DNA from: Thunnus maccoyii
Lineage: Eukaryota > Chordata > Actinopteri > Scombriformes > Scombridae
Direction of reading: 5' to 3'
DNA: 64,000 nucleotides
Assembly (NCBI RefSeq): GCF_910596095.1
Contig: NC_056553.1
Location: 18,189,725 to 18,253,724 of the forward strand
Within the stretch, counting starts at the first letter, position 1; each line of letters starts with the position of its first letter. The notes below the pieces were generated by a model. It was given only the letters and a program-made list of their open reading frames with translations. It ran no database searches and was not told where the DNA came from. Position numbers and translations under genes: made by a program. This document shows positions 1-11,639 of this stretch, in pieces.

Positions 1-140
1 AATATAGTCCACATAATACTGAATATAGACCTGCAGTGAGTCATGTGGTTAAAATACTCAGCATATTAGCAGTAAGTGTGAGAATTGTTTGTATTTGTCG
101 TAAACTTGTATCACTTCAAATGAACTTTCTCTGTAGGTCT

Positions 141-301
141 TAACACAGGAAGTTGACTCAGCTTTAAATTGCAAAAGCTAAAAAGGGAAGTTGGTCAGTT
201 TGTCTGTTTCATTACAGCTCAGCTTAATAAACAAAGATTTCACTTGAATTCACCAGTCAAAGGATCTTACTGCTGCTCTGTTTTTGATGTGGGCTTGTTG
301 G
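141..301 (+). promoter_or_regulatory. Proximal promoter and 5'UTR exon of Siglec-like unit A
   Basis: The stretch to 301 ends in a GT donor (gtaag at 302) and is repeated before units B, C and F, so it is read as a 5'UTR exon that splices to the signal-peptide exon at 660. About 80-150 bp upstream lies ACAGGAAGTTGACTCA (145-160), an ETS/PU.1-type GGAA core next to an AP-1-like TGACTCA. A TATA-like ttaataaac follows near 225. A PU.1/AP-1 pair would fit myeloid or B-cell expression. That is inferred from motifs only, and the transcription start is not visible. Confidence 0.4.
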
Positions 302-662
302 GTAAGACCTTCTTAACTTTTTAACCCAGAGAATTATATTATTCTGTTACTCCTCATGAACTGAAGTGGAAAATATTTGATATAACATCTTATTTGTTGG
401 GCTTTGTTTTAGCAGAAATGGCATCTAAGAAATGAAAGATCACTGTAACATTTTACCATTAACAGATACCATAATCTCACTACTTTGGTATTATTTAGAA
501 TTTACATTGAATATAATATTTCATAGTTCTGTAGATTTACATCCCTGGTTTGAATGTGTGAATTTTAAGAAAAGAATTGGTTTTAATATAATGAATAAAA
601 ACTCCATAAAATGGTTAAAAGAAGAAACTATTCCTGCATTTTTATGTTTGTAAATCCAGGTG

Positions 663-3600
663 ATGAGATTCATGGCAGCCCTGTTTACAAAGATGTTGAC
701 AGACAACATGTTACTGAGTGTCTTCTTTCTTACAAGTGAGTTGTTTGTTCACTCAGTTTTATTTGGAGACATTAACTCAAATCATTTACACTCTGAAACA
801 AAGCAGAAAGACCAGAAACTTCTTACAACTGTTCACATCCTGACTGCAAGTCAAATGTTTTATTTTAAAACTGTTAACAGGACAAGAAAACATGCAACAT
901 ACAGCTGCTGAACTGTATTTATTGTATCATGAACCATCTCATCATGGAGATTTTTCAACTTTATGTTAATCGTGACTCTGATCTCACAGGTGCTTTGGCT
1001 GCTTGTTCTGATGATTCACACCTCTTCATTACTGCACCGCTAGAGATAGAAGCACTGAGTGGATCTTGTTTGCAAATCCCGTGTAACTTTAGTGGTCTAC
1101 CAAGACAAGCATTTGACAGCAGGAGAACAACCATTGGAGTGTGGATTAAAAATGACCACAGATTTAAAAGCTATCCAAGAAATGTGATTTTCAACAGTGG
1201 TCAGACAGTTAACACCTATCCAATGAACATTACTGGAAACCTGAGTCAGAACGACTGCACCACTCTGTTTTCCAGTTTAAACACAACATATACAGACAAA
1301 TACTTCTTCAGAATTGAGAATGGACCATTCAGCGAAACAGCTTTTTGTGATCCTGTTCAAATAACAGTCAAAGGTAAGAGAATTTTTTTTTTTCAGTCAT
1401 ATTGTTGTTTAGAATAAAAAGGAAATCAGTTGCAGCTTTGGTCTGAACAGCAAACACCATGGCCCTAACCTTTACTGTGAAATTAAATATCTGATGTAGA
1501 CTACAAAGAAAACTCAGCTGTGGTGAAATGTGAGAAAAACCAGCCTGTGAACACATAGTCATTGGTTTGAATGTCCTGACTCACAGTTGAATAATACCTG
1601 AATATTTATACATTTAATCAGTATCAAGTTATTTTCACTCCTCCATATTCATTGAGGGACAAAGTTTAAATTAGTCTTAGTTTGCTTAAATTGCTGATTC
1701 TGACAGTTACTGTCTCAATGAATTCTCACAATACTCAACAACCTCTGACAGTTTCATGTCCCATGATGTGGTTTTTACAAATGGATGAAAATTAGGGTGA
1801 AAGATTGTAGTTTCAGTTTCACTGTAAAATAACCAACACTGACATTAACTGGTCCAAACTTTCCAAACAGTTGCAATACAATAGTGTCAGTGTTGTCGTG
1901 GTTCTATCCCAGTCTGTCTACACTGTATGTCCCTCCACCAGTCCACCAGGTGCTCTTAGATCTTTTCCCCATTTGTTGAACTGGACTAAGTGGCAGTTGG
2001 TCAGTAAGATGCAGCAATTTATACACCAGTCACTTCATTCCATGTCTTCTGTATTTACATTCAGGGCATTTAGCAGACCTTCTTATCCAGAGACTGACAG
2101 GTGTTTGTTCAATGGCTGAACTCTGTTTAACTCATCCTCAACACATTATGAAAAGAAGAGTTTGTTAACATTTGTTTCTGTATATTTGAATAATTTGCAT
2201 TTACAGCCTTTGTGTGCCATGTGAGAAGAACTACATCATTATGAAATTAATAAATTTTAAATAAGAGATTGCTGGTTACAGTGTAATTCTGTATTTGAGT
2301 GTATTCATGTATATTCTTAGATGGCCTTATTGGATAAGAGAATTGTGTTTTTGGTTTTCTGTTTGCCCTGAGTTTTTCCTCCTGTGCCCCCAACCTACTT
2401 CTCTTGCCACATCTCCCTTCATACCTACCCTGCATCAGTCTCGTTAGCCCTGCCTTGCTCCCTGTGTCTTCCCCAGCATATCAGCTCCCAGCCTTCCCTT
2501 GTGTCTTGCCACCTGTTTCTTGTTGTTTCATTAGTTCAGTTTGTATTTAAGTCCTGGTTTTCAGTTCAGTCTTGTTATGTTTTGTTCTACTTTGCCTGCT
2601 ACATTTGGATTAAAGTATCTGCTGCCTCATGCGTCCTGCATTTGGGACAATCTCCTGCTACTCCCTTTAAAAGTGTTGACAGTCAAAAACACCTTCTGAC
2701 CTACATCTATAACATTTACTGTATTCTTTAATGTAAAGTCTGTGTTTGATTTAAACCACAGATTCTCCTCCAAGCCCCAGAATTGCAATCTCAGGTGAGC
2801 TGAAGGAGAAGGAGTCTGTCACTATAACCTGCTCAGCTTTCACTCCCTGTCCACACTCCCCTCCTAAACTCACCTGGAATCTCCAACAAGACGCTCACAA
2901 CAAAATAGAGGAAAATGCAGATCGAACCTTCTCGACTAAAATCCAGAAGATCATCACTCTGTCTGACAAGCACGACGGATACAACATCACCTGTTCTTCC
3001 AGCTACTCTGTAAATGAAGGACAAAATGCTAAGTCAGCAGAGGAAAAAGTGACTCTCAGTGTTTCATGTAAGGCAACCAGAGTTTGTTATTGGATCCTGT
3101 CAAAACATGATGATTCATGGGATGTCAGCTGATTTTGTTGCAGTTTTAGAGAAAATTAATATTTCAAACATTGTGGTTTACTTATAACATTGCCTTTGGC
3201 CTCAAAGAATCTTCTTTTATGATGATATATTCTTTTTCCACTTTACAAATCTTTTCTCATTATTCAAAAATGTCTTACGTCAAATCTTCCAGATTCTCCC
3301 AAGGACACTGCGGTGGTCATCAGTCCCACTAGTCCAGGGTCAGTTGGCAGCGTGGTGAACATGACTTGCTTCTGCAGAGCAAACCCTCCTGTTGTTAACT
3401 TTACCTGGATGATGATCAATGATGGCAGATTGGAGCTGATCAAATATGATCAGCAGGTTTACAGCTTTAATGTGACCAGCAGTGATCGAGACAGGTTGTA
3501 CTATTGTGGATGTCAAAATTCAGTGGATATACAGTTCTCATCTGGATATCAGTTCATATTTGAAGGTAACAGACAAGTGAGGGTTTGTAACGTTTATGAG

Positions 3601-4581
3601 CAATAATATTTTCTATCAAGGACAATGTGACCATGGTGTCGTGTTACAGGAGATGAACAGTCTGGGAAATTGGTTGATGTCCACATTATACTGAAGACTG
3701 TGGGAATTGTGATACTGGTCAGTACAGTGATCATCTTTGAGTGGTGAGGCAAACTTTTTGATACTTTGCAACTACAGACAAATTTGTATGATGTTAAATG
3801 TGGTTTGGATGTTTGAGATAGATCATTATTATCACAATATAAACAAAAAATTCTTTCTGTCTCCTTTGTTCCCAGGTGGTTCAGAACAAGACGCTCCACC
3901 AAACCAGTGAAGGTAATAAAAAATTAATTATATGCTTGACTTTCAAAAATCCATCTTAAAATGTTTCCCAGTTGACTGACCACAGCTACAGTATGTTGCC
4001 TGTGAGATCTACTCAGTAAACATTGTGTTTATCTTATCCTGTCCTACTTCTGAGTACAAGTGTTGTTTTAATAAACCATTACAGTAACTCACAAATGTTA
4101 TGCTAACATACTAAACTAAGATGGTGAACATGGTGAACATTATACCTTCTAAACATCAGCATCATCACGGTGAGCATGTTAGCATGCTGATGTCAGCTTA
4201 AAGCACGGTCAAAGTACAGCCTCACAGAGCAGCTCGCATGGCTGTAGACTCTTAGTCTTGTTGTCCTAAACTAGCATCACAGTTTATCTTTGTCACATTA
4301 ATCTGCTGAATCAAAGGTGATCTTACAGTCAACACTTTGTTACATGAACAGGCAGGAAATTAGAGTTGGAGCTTTTGTGTTGACTCATTTGGTCCTGTGT
4401 GAGACTTATTGATCAACCAGCTAATTAACTGATTTGGATTTTTTCACTGATGATAAAACTCTTTCAGCTGCAGTAAATTCACTACAAATCACTAAGACCC
4501 CACTGTCTCTGTGCTGTTTCATTTCCACAGGACACAGTAGAAGCAGTCTTTGTCAACGGGGTGATGGAGTTGTCATCATGA
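663..4581 (+). CDS. Siglec-like Ig receptor, unit A (TM lysine, short tail)
   Basis: Predicted exons are 663-735, 990-1373, 2762-3067, 3293-3565, 3650-3743, 3876-3912 and 4531-4581. All have GT/AG borders and matching phases and give 405 residues. Order: signal peptide, Siglec V-set, C2-set, a second C2-set, transmembrane helix, short tail. The V-set has the Siglec CxxxxC pair (SCLQIPC), an E-strand Cys (NDC) and an F-strand FFRIE whose Arg matches the sialic-acid-binding Arg of Siglecs. D2 has the extra Cys (TPCPHSPP) typical of the family. The helix contains a Lys (HIILKTVGIVIL), as in DAP12- or FcR-gamma-coupled receptors. The tail ends DTVEAVFVNGVMELSS: the Tyr seen in units B and C is Phe here. 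The third Ig domain is a different subtype from that of B, C and F. A candidate polyA signal is at 5756. The exact ligand is unknown. Confidence 0.82.
1850..2725. repeat. 0.9-kb insertion in the V-C2 intron of unit A
   Basis: The intron between the V-set and first C2 exons is about 1.39 kb in A but about 0.48 kb in B, C and F. The flanks of the extra block align to the other units. The part from about 2280 to 2690 is pyrimidine-rich and has the look of a dispersed fish repeat. I cannot assign its class. No coding potential is supported. Confidence 0.5.
4080..4290. repeat. Interspersed repeat with GCATGTTAGCATGCTGATG core (unit A)
   Basis: This block has the 'gctaacat / gttagcatgc' core and the tail 'catggctgtagactcttag', typical of a very common percomorph interspersed, MITE-like repeat. 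It lies in the intron before the last tail exon and recurs at the same place in units B to E. A second copy in the opposite orientation sits between units. Class assignment is from memory and tentative. Confidence 0.5.
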
Positions 4582-5047
4582 GCCACGAGGAGAGGAAGAC
4601 CACATGTTCATCATCAGTAGAATTACATGATATCCAGTATTGTCTATTCTGTATTACATGCTTATTCATCATTTGCATTTGTTAGTGTTCCACTTACAAG
4701 AAGACAGATAACTGCTTCCTCCAGGGCAGTAAATATGAAATAGTCTTACTTTGTATAAGCTTTGAAAGATGAACAAGATGATCCCAGACTTCATCAGCAT
4801 GTGAAGGTGGTTTTGTTTCTGCAGTGCATTTCTTCTTTTTTCTTCTGAGAGTCATTCATGGCACCAGTAGTTTTTCTTTTGTTTTTAAGATGTCAAAAAG
4901 ATAATTAAACCATGTTATTAATACAATTAATTAGTAATGAAATGAAATGACTGTTAAAATTAGAACTTTCAGATTTCTTGCCAACACGGTTTTTCATGTT
5001 TCATGTGTGTTTAGGAGTAAAGCATTTTTATCACTTATTCTGTCATT

Positions 5048-5572
5048 TCAATCAGGAGAGACTCATTTTCTTTACGAAAGTAAGTGACATTTATTGAACA
5101 AGCATGATAGATTCTGATGTCACCGGATATGAAAGGGGGAGATGAATGCAAGAGTAGAATAGGATAACCCCCCAATGGAGTCTATACAGTGGTGGTGGTG
5201 ATGGATAGGTGTAGATCTTGGCGGTGTAGGTAGTGGCTTTTGGTAAACTCGGGCCTGGTGCTGAAGTAATGGAGTGGAGAAGGCACGATGGTGATCTGGG
5301 ATGAAGAGGAGAGGAGTGAGCTTCCAGGACACGGCTGTGGAGGCGGATGAGGCGGAGGAGTGTCGCGATGATTGCTCTGGAAACAGATTTTAAAGTTTGG
5401 CCACTGAGCCGTGATTGGTGGTTAGAGATTGTGGAGTAATCTGATTTGATAACTAGGAGTGACGCCCTAAACAGCTGATGTGAAAGCAGGAGGAGCAGAG
5501 GAGAGAGAGAGGAGTGGGAAATGAATGACTGGTTAAAGATAGTCTTCCTGCCTGAATTTACGCTAAACTCCA
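5048..5572. repeat. 0.5-kb insertion specific to unit A, class unknown
   Basis: In units B, C, D and E the sequence runs from 'tctgtcattt' straight into 'gttttagcac'. In A about 525 bp lie between these points, with a short direct repeat (catttg-like) at both ends that could be a target-site duplication. The insert is G-rich with a GGTGGTGGTGATGG run. The long reading frames across it on the minus strand show no recognisable domain and are treated as chance. Confidence 0.45.
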
Positions 5573-6545
5573 TTTGTTTTAGCTCATTTACACAAAGGTT
5601 GATGATAGCTGCAGATGACGGATTTTTTAATGTCACATTTACAGCACAGAAGTAAGCCACTGTGGTTACTGTGTGCAAAAAACATTGTTATGATTTCAGC
5701 TGATTAATTGTGTCATTATTGTGATTCATGTGATATATTCTATACATATCAATAATAAAGAAGATTAAAAATACAGGCTTGCAATGAGTTGTGTTACATG
5801 TATTGAGTGAATTTGTCATTTGATTACTTAAATTTTCACAATATCTGACTCCCTTCCTCACAGGATATCAGTTGCATGTAATCTCTTTGAATATAGTGTT
5901 TTAATCTCTGAGATCAGATGATATCCAGAAGCTTTTTAACCAAAAAAGGTGAACTGAGAGAGGTTTATCTGAAGAGGGAAGTTGATACATCTCTGATTAC
6001 AATTCTACAAAAGTCACAAATTGCCTCACTTCACTTCAAAATAACGAAATTAGATGTTTCCCCTCATTGTTTAGTGGTGGACTCATTTGATGAGGAGAAC
6101 TTTACTTCTTGGCTCCTTTACTGTAAAACAAAATGTCTAAGACGAACCTATGATCAGATAGTCATTTTCAATGTCCTGAATATCTGTCTTTGTATTTCTT
6201 TTTTTTTTGCAATACTATTAAAAAGCATACCTGGTCATATGACCAGACTTGAAATAGGAAAATCAAAGTGACCGTCTTCTACTCCTTCATATGTTTTATC
6301 AATAAATAACAAAATCATCACAAATCCCCAGATTTTCTTTACAGTTTTACAACAAAAAGGTCAGATTTGATATTGAGAATGCCTGTGAAGGTTCTCAGTC
6401 ATCCAGGTCATGGTATATCCAAAAACCTTGAGTTAAGAGCAAATGGGCATGTAGATTCTCTGAGAATTTTTGCCTCTAATCCAAAAGGCGTCCTCAGTTC
6501 TGAGAGTTGGCAGAACTTCAGTTTTTCAACCTTTTGCTATTACAG
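5573..6545. other. Conserved 3' flank of unit A, no gene seen
   Basis: This aligns to 18790-19440 (B), 27580-28260 (C) and 37310-37985 (E). It holds the AATAAA at 5756-5761, a plausible polyadenylation signal for the upstream receptor. A short open stretch containing VVDSFDEENFTSWLLYC (around 6070-6125) is kept in A, B, C and E, but it has no start context, no splice frame I can connect, and no recognisable domain. From about 6190 the sequence is unique to A. Confidence 0.4.
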
Positions 6546-6702
6546 ATATTGGAGATTTTCTGTTGCTATGTCCAATAATAGCAGTTATTCTGATGATCAT
6601 CACTTTATTACATCAGTCTAACAGGTGAAGAGCTGGCTCTTTAACAACCAATCAGAATAACAGAAGAAGAAGAAATCCATTACTGAGAGATCAACTCCAA
6701 AC
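6546..6702 (+). pseudogene. Relic transmembrane and ITIM-tail exon sequence (unit A)
   Basis: After an AG acceptor, 6546-6624 reads as a hydrophobic helix with core IIAVILMIITLL and ends at a GT. Its phases (in 1, out 2) equal those of the transmembrane exons in A, B, C and F. Directly overlapping it, 6613-6702 aligns to the start of the ITIM exon of unit F (44898 onward): the shared run is 'caggtgaaga', then 'acagaagaagaa', then 'atccatta'. In the frame of F it reads TEEEEIHY followed by TGA, where F has IHYGEISF. The alignment stops exactly at the Tc1 insertion at 6706. I read this as a dead ITIM exon. The helix part is less certain. Confidence 0.5.
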
Positions 6703-6705
6703 GTA

Positions 6706-7245
6706 TAGTACTGTGCAAAAGTTTTAGGCACCCTAGATGTTTAGATTCTTATCCATTATGCAATACCATCAGGGAGGTGTCTGATCGGTTCCAAATTTAT
6801 TCATGACATGACAATGACCCCAAGCATACAGCTAGAGTCATTAAGAACTATTTTCAGCAACAAGAAGATTGATGAGTCCTGCAACAGATGGTATGGTATG
6901 GCCCCCACAGAGCCCTGATCTCAACATCATGGAGTCAATCTGGGATTGCTTGAAGAAGCACCTGAGACGGCCTAAATAATAAATCCAAAGAAGAACATTC
7001 TTTCTCCAGGATGGTTACAACAACCTACCTGCAAGTTACCATGAAAAACTGTGTTAAAGTGTACCGAGGAGAACTGCTGCTGTTTTAAAGGCAAAGCTGC
7101 TCACAGCAAATATTGATTTCATTTAGGTTTCTGCTGTTTACTCAACTTTGTAAGAAGTTAATTGATAAATTAAAACAATTTATAGAAATATTTTTGTAAG
7201 CATTCTCACTTTACTTTTAGTGCCTAAAACTTTTTCACAGTACTG
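6706..7245 (+). mobile_element. Tc1/mariner DNA transposon, degraded and internally deleted
   Basis: The ends are inverted repeats: left 'tagtactgtgcaaaagtttt', right complement 'cagtactgtgaaaaagtttt'. They are flanked by TA on both sides (6704-6705 and 7246-7247), the Tc1 target. The interior keeps transposase relics in order, with translations close to NDPKH and further on PQSPDLNIIESIWD, the DD34E region. At 540 bp it is about a third of full length and not functional. It lies inside the ITIM-exon relic of unit A and is absent from the other units. Confidence 0.85.
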
Positions 7246-8240
7246 TAAATACAAATTTAAATAGAACAGTGTGGAAAAAAATTATATATATATATTACTT
7301 GCTTGTGTCTTACAGTACTGAAACAGGACAGTCTTGACATAAGCAAGAAATAGAAAGAAATCCATAATTCATATTCACATTCAGTTATGGGAAGTCACTG
7401 TCAGCCTGCAAACAACAGACGGAACGACTGAGAGCTGCTGATGCATCTGGAGGTGAAGTCAGAGTTTCTCTGTTTGAAGTTTAACAGTAATCAAGTCAGA
7501 AATGAATGTAACTCCTCTATGACAGTTTGACTTCAATAATCAGGTCATGTTCAAATGGACTGGCCCTCTGACAGAAAATGAAAAGGAAAGGCAAAAGAGG
7601 CTTTATCACCAATTTCTGCAAAAGCAATGCTGTAGGCTGGGCAGGAGGAAGAGATGGAGAAGGAGAGACTGGAAGGAGAGACAGAATGATAAACTCAGAG
7701 AGGAAAGAGATCAGGAAATCAGAGAAGAAGTGAGATGGAGAAGAACTGAATGTGAGGGATGAGGAACTGAGTGAGAAAGATGAAACAGAAGAAGAATGAG
7801 AGGGACAGAAGCTGATGGGGAGAGATAAAGACTGAAAGACAGTTTACACCTCGTGGTGTGTTTTCTCTCTGTTTACATCATTTCCTGTCACCATTTACCT
7901 GCAGAAGTGATAAATACATTTCTCCGTTGCCACCCCATGTAAAACTTTCTAGATCTGCCACTTCTGATTACTGTACTACTGTATTTGCGGGCCTCACTTA
8001 TTATTGTTGTGTTCTCATCACTCTCCACCAGGCAACACTGTTGACCTCAAAGAGGCAGTTTATGGTTCAGACCTCACATTTCATTTTTTCAAGCTCTTCT
8101 TAACAAACAACATTAACAAACAAAATGAATCTGCAAGTGACATTCAATGAGTCCACCACACTCCAATGACTGTTACTATAGCGATTCACCTGTATACATA
8201 TATCATTCCTACTATTCACAGCCCTGTACAACTGCCCCGT
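7246..8240 (+). other. Conserved downstream block with possible extra tail exon
   Basis: Matching blocks are in B (about 19490-20130), C (28290-28900) and E (38015-38620). In A a purine-rich stretch (7547-7762) translates to a highly charged segment rich in Arg, Lys and Glu. In B, C and E it is shortened. Further on, after an AG at 8030-8031, one frame reads NTVDLKEAVYGSDL; in B and C it is DTVDHKEAVYGSDL. This resembles the DTVEA start of the known tail exons and contains a Tyr. I cannot connect it by phase to an upstream exon, so it is noted as a candidate only. Confidence 0.25.
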
Positions 8241-8379
8241 CAGATAGTAGTATAGATTTAATAGTGTTACACTAGAGAATCTTATATGTGTCAGTACTCC
8301 GGATCCATCATTCTCCTGATAACAATGCACCTCCTAACACGTCTAATGTTACTGACTAATGAAATTCTCCCTTGATTTC

Positions 8380-9075
8380 AAGAATTGTCCCATTGAAACC
8401 CATTAAAATCACATTTGTTTGATCCCATGGTTGCTACAGCATGAATTCATGCATTCTGTTTTTATAAGACTTTCAAACTGAAGCCTTTTTTAACCCTATG
8501 TGCAAAATGTATGCTATTTTCCTGGTTCCATGAGGGGCATTAATCCTCTATTATGAATACTGCAGTCAAGTATATTACAGCTTCAATGAGATGTATGTGT
8601 AGGTAGCGATGTCTAAATGTGGTGTATGTGTGTGTTTGGAGAAATTGGTATGTGTGTGTGTGTAGCCAAAGTACAAATACTCAAATCCTTATGGAAAAAA
8701 TGGCCCAATGTAAACCCATAAAAACTGTATTTTTTTTTAATCCCATGGCCACAATAGCATAAAACCATGCATTCTATTTTATAAGGCTTTCAAACTGAAG
8801 TCCTGACTTCAAAACTGTAGCTATTACTATTTCCCAGCTGATTGACTACTTTTCTTTTGTTTTCCCCTGAAGAACAAATACATACTATTAGTCTTGCTCT
8901 CCACTAGGGGCTATGTCAATGGCATTTCATGCATTATTGAGTTTTGCAGGACGTTGTAGCAAATGTATTCATCTGAAAATGGTGTGTTTGTATTGATATG
9001 GATGTCCAAGGTTGCTGTATGTGTGTGTATGGAAATACTAGTGTGTGTGTGTGTGTGTGTGTGTAGCTAAAGAGA
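8380..9075. repeat. Diverged tandem duplication of about 330 bp
   Basis: Two copies, roughly 8380-8670 and 8700-9070, share 'cccatggttgctacagcatg' / 'cccatggccacaatagcat', then 'catgcattct', then 'ctttcaaactgaag', and each ends in a TG microsatellite. The copies are clearly diverged, so the duplication is old. It belongs to the part of unit A (8240-12740) with no counterpart in the other units. Confidence 0.55.
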
Positions 9076-9160
9076 TGTAATTTATATAGGATGTAGATCA
9101 CATTACTCCTTTCTCCCTCTCTCTCACAGACACACACACACACAGACGCACACACACACT
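9040..9160. repeat. (GT)n and (CA)n microsatellites
   Basis: A (TG)n run lies at about 9042-9063, a CT-rich stretch follows, and a (CA)n run lies at 9127-9158. A further interrupted CA/CACG tract is at 9397-9430. These give spurious reading frames on both strands. Confidence 0.85.
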
Positions 9161-9479
9161 CTAATTCTCAGATTTATATGTCTTTAAATACTGATTCAGA
9201 GATAAAAGTAAGTTCAAAGCCCCCTGATTGTATAGATGCCCATACACACCCATACATGCATTCATTCTAGACATAGAAACCTGCAGCACTGAAAAAACCA
9301 AACAAGGCCTAAACCATCAGTTTGTTTATGTAGCTGCAGTCATACCTAAATCTATACATACAGCCAGCTCCAAAGGTATGCATTTCGTACCTGTGACACA
9401 CACACATGCACGCATGCACGCACACACTCACTCACTCATTCATTTCTGTTCTGAATTGTTAAATTTTTAAATGTTGAAT

Positions 9480-10600
9480 TTTGTTAAATTTTGAAAAATA
9501 AATATTCAAAGTGATGTTGTATTTATGCTTTATTTCTAGAGCAAAATAAGGTGATATGCTATTAGAAAGTAAAAACTCTGAAGAGTGATAGGACACTTCA
9601 CATAGACTATAAGGTAACAGGTAAGATTCTCTACTTTAATCTTATACTACACAAAAAATAATAATGCATACATTTCAATGTCGTTGCTAATCATTGGCAT
9701 ATCCCAGACTGTGATAATCAAAAAACAATTTTCCCACTTGTGTTTAGTACCTAGACAATATTTCAATTTTTGTGGGTTTTTTTTGTTTTGTTTTGTTTTT
9801 TTTAAATAAAAATTAGTGTTATCATCACAAAAACTGGTATTTAAAGGATTCACATTCTGAAAATTAATGAATATTTGGTAGTTATGATCAGGACTGAAGT
9901 TGGTTAAAAATATTATCTCAGCGAAAGTGGAAAAAAATATTTACATAAAATGTTATGGCAGTTTTTGATGGGGACCTTTTTATGCTCTGTTGATCGTATT
10001 TTCAAGTGAGGCACAGGGTTATCAGAATTAACCAGACAAATCCACTCCTGTTTGTGCCCTTCTGTAGATCAATGCATCACAGCAAGGGAGCTGCTCTACT
10101 ACATACAAAATTCTGACCCAGAATCACGTCGTCAAAGTGATTTAGCACCAGGTTCTCCACAAATATGTGGTGAGAGATAGGAGAGGAGCAACCATCATCC
10201 AGTCGCACCCTGAGCCTTGTCACCCAATGCAAACATAGAAATAAGTTATTTTTCAACTGTGATGGCCATTTTTATGTGGACACAAAAAATCTACAATTAT
10301 GTTCCAGTGAGCACTAACCAGGATTTCAACATTGATTTCTAGTTGAAAACTGGGTGATATTCAGTCTGAACATCTAAGACCTGGTTTCGCCTTTCAACCA
10401 GCTAAAATGCAGTTACAACATCAATGTGTTACAAAACACAAATTTGTTTAATCATTTTGATAATTTGTTCAGTTGTGGATTGAAAGAGAGACAATGTTGA
10501 TTAGTGTGAAGGTATTTCTCCAAAGTTTTATTGCACTGGTAGGTGAGATATTGTGCCAAGCAATTATAATGTTCACCATGTTAGTTTTGCCAACTAGCAC
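9480..10600. other. AT-rich spacer, no gene seen
   Basis: No open frame with recognisable domains, no paired splice sites in phase, and no clear repeat ends. A short T/G homopolymer-rich patch is at 9775-9802. Around 10540-10600 there is a fragment of the 'ttcaccatgttag' interspersed repeat. Confidence 0.5.
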
Positions 10601-10607
10601 AAAACAC

Positions 10608-11368
10608 TAGGGATGTGCAGAGAGCCCAGTATTTGAATTTGTATCTATATTGATGAGGCAGCAGAATTATTTGTATTTGTATTCGAATAAAAGCAGAGAG
10701 AGGCTTAAAAATCCTGTTTTTGTTATAATTACGCTTTTAATTTTAGGAAATTAAACATTTTACAATAAGTGTTCAAAATTACCTTACGAAGGAAGTCCCA
10801 ACCGGGTCTCGAACTGGAGTTTCCCAGATCAAAGATGACTCCACTGGCTACTGAGCTAAAACTCTACTAATCACCTTTTTGCAGACAGACCTCTACCTAT
10901 TTGTATACCCATAACACAGAGTAACATGCATACAGTGTAATGTGTAGGCAGGAACTTCAAAGGCAATTATTGCTTTGCACTTTTCATTTATTGTCTATTT
11001 TTTACAACCTAACATTGTGGAAAGGAGAAGGGGAACAACAGGTTATGGAGAGTCCCTAGGGAGCACTTCATGTGTGTCAGTAGCTCAGCTTTATCTCTGG
11101 GGAACACCCCATCCCCGGGAGTGATGTCCAAATTAGGAAATGTAGCAGGTGGATGTGACTCCCCTCATGAGACCTGCTGACAGACGTAACAGCAGAGCAG
11201 AGGAGAGAGGCTGAGATAGCAATGTAATTTACCTGTGAACTGGTATTTGACATGTCTTTTTCCCCGAAAAAAAAAAATTCTTAAAATATTTGTATGAAAA
11301 AAGTATTCATGAAAAACCCACTATTTGTGCTTTGCTGAATAACGAATTTGTATTCAGGTACACCCCTA
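10608..11368. mobile_element. hAT-like non-autonomous element (MITE)
   Basis: Imperfect terminal inverted repeats: left 'tagggatgtgc' (10608), right complement 'taggggtgtac' ending at 11368. Just inside are matching 'atttgaatttgtat' and 'gaatacaaattcg'. This is the terminal pattern of a widespread fish hAT-type element. The 8-bp flanks (caaaacac and ctgtccac) agree only partly, so the target duplication is degraded or misplaced. Total 761 bp, with no transposase frame. It carries a tRNA-like block, annotated separately. Confidence 0.6.
10791..10866 (-). other. tRNA-like block (A and B boxes) inside the MITE
   Basis: On the minus strand there is an A-box-like TAGCTCAGTAG (10848-10858) and a B-box-like GTTCGAGAC (10806-10814). 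Their starts are 44 bases apart, the spacing of real tRNAs. The T stem and acceptor stem do not pair well, so it is not a working tRNA. It is probably a tRNA-derived SINE head or an old tRNA copy carried by the element. Pol III promoter activity is possible but unproven. Confidence 0.4.
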
Positions 11369-11639
11369 CTGTCCACACACACCATCAAAGGCAACACTCA
11401 AAATAATCAAAATCACTAGATCGTTCCCTTCCTCCTGACTTAAACCATAGTGACAAATTTCAACTCAGATCTGTCACATACTCAGAAGTAATTAAAACAT
11501 TGATAAACATAAGAACAAGAAAGTCACCTGGTGAAGATAATTTGACCTCTGGCTCCTACATCTCAGTGCTCCTGTTGTTACTGCATCTCTTGTACACATT
11601 TTTAATCTGACCTTTACTTAAGGCTACATTCCCTTAATA

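Noticed and set aside
432-653. 73-residue open frame repeated before the signal exon of units A, B, C and F (432, 14692, 23478, 41902)
   Set aside because: It lies in the 5' intron between the UTR exon and the signal exon and ends just before the acceptor. It is conserved because the units are recent copies. No domain or signal.
1368-1562. Minus-strand frame of 64 residues after each V-set exon (also 15622, 24397, 42839)
   Set aside because: Antisense of intron sequence shared by the units; it has no support beyond unit duplication.
10791-10866. Possible functional tRNA gene on the minus strand
   Set aside because: A and B boxes are present but the T and acceptor stems do not pair, so it is kept only as a tRNA-like block.
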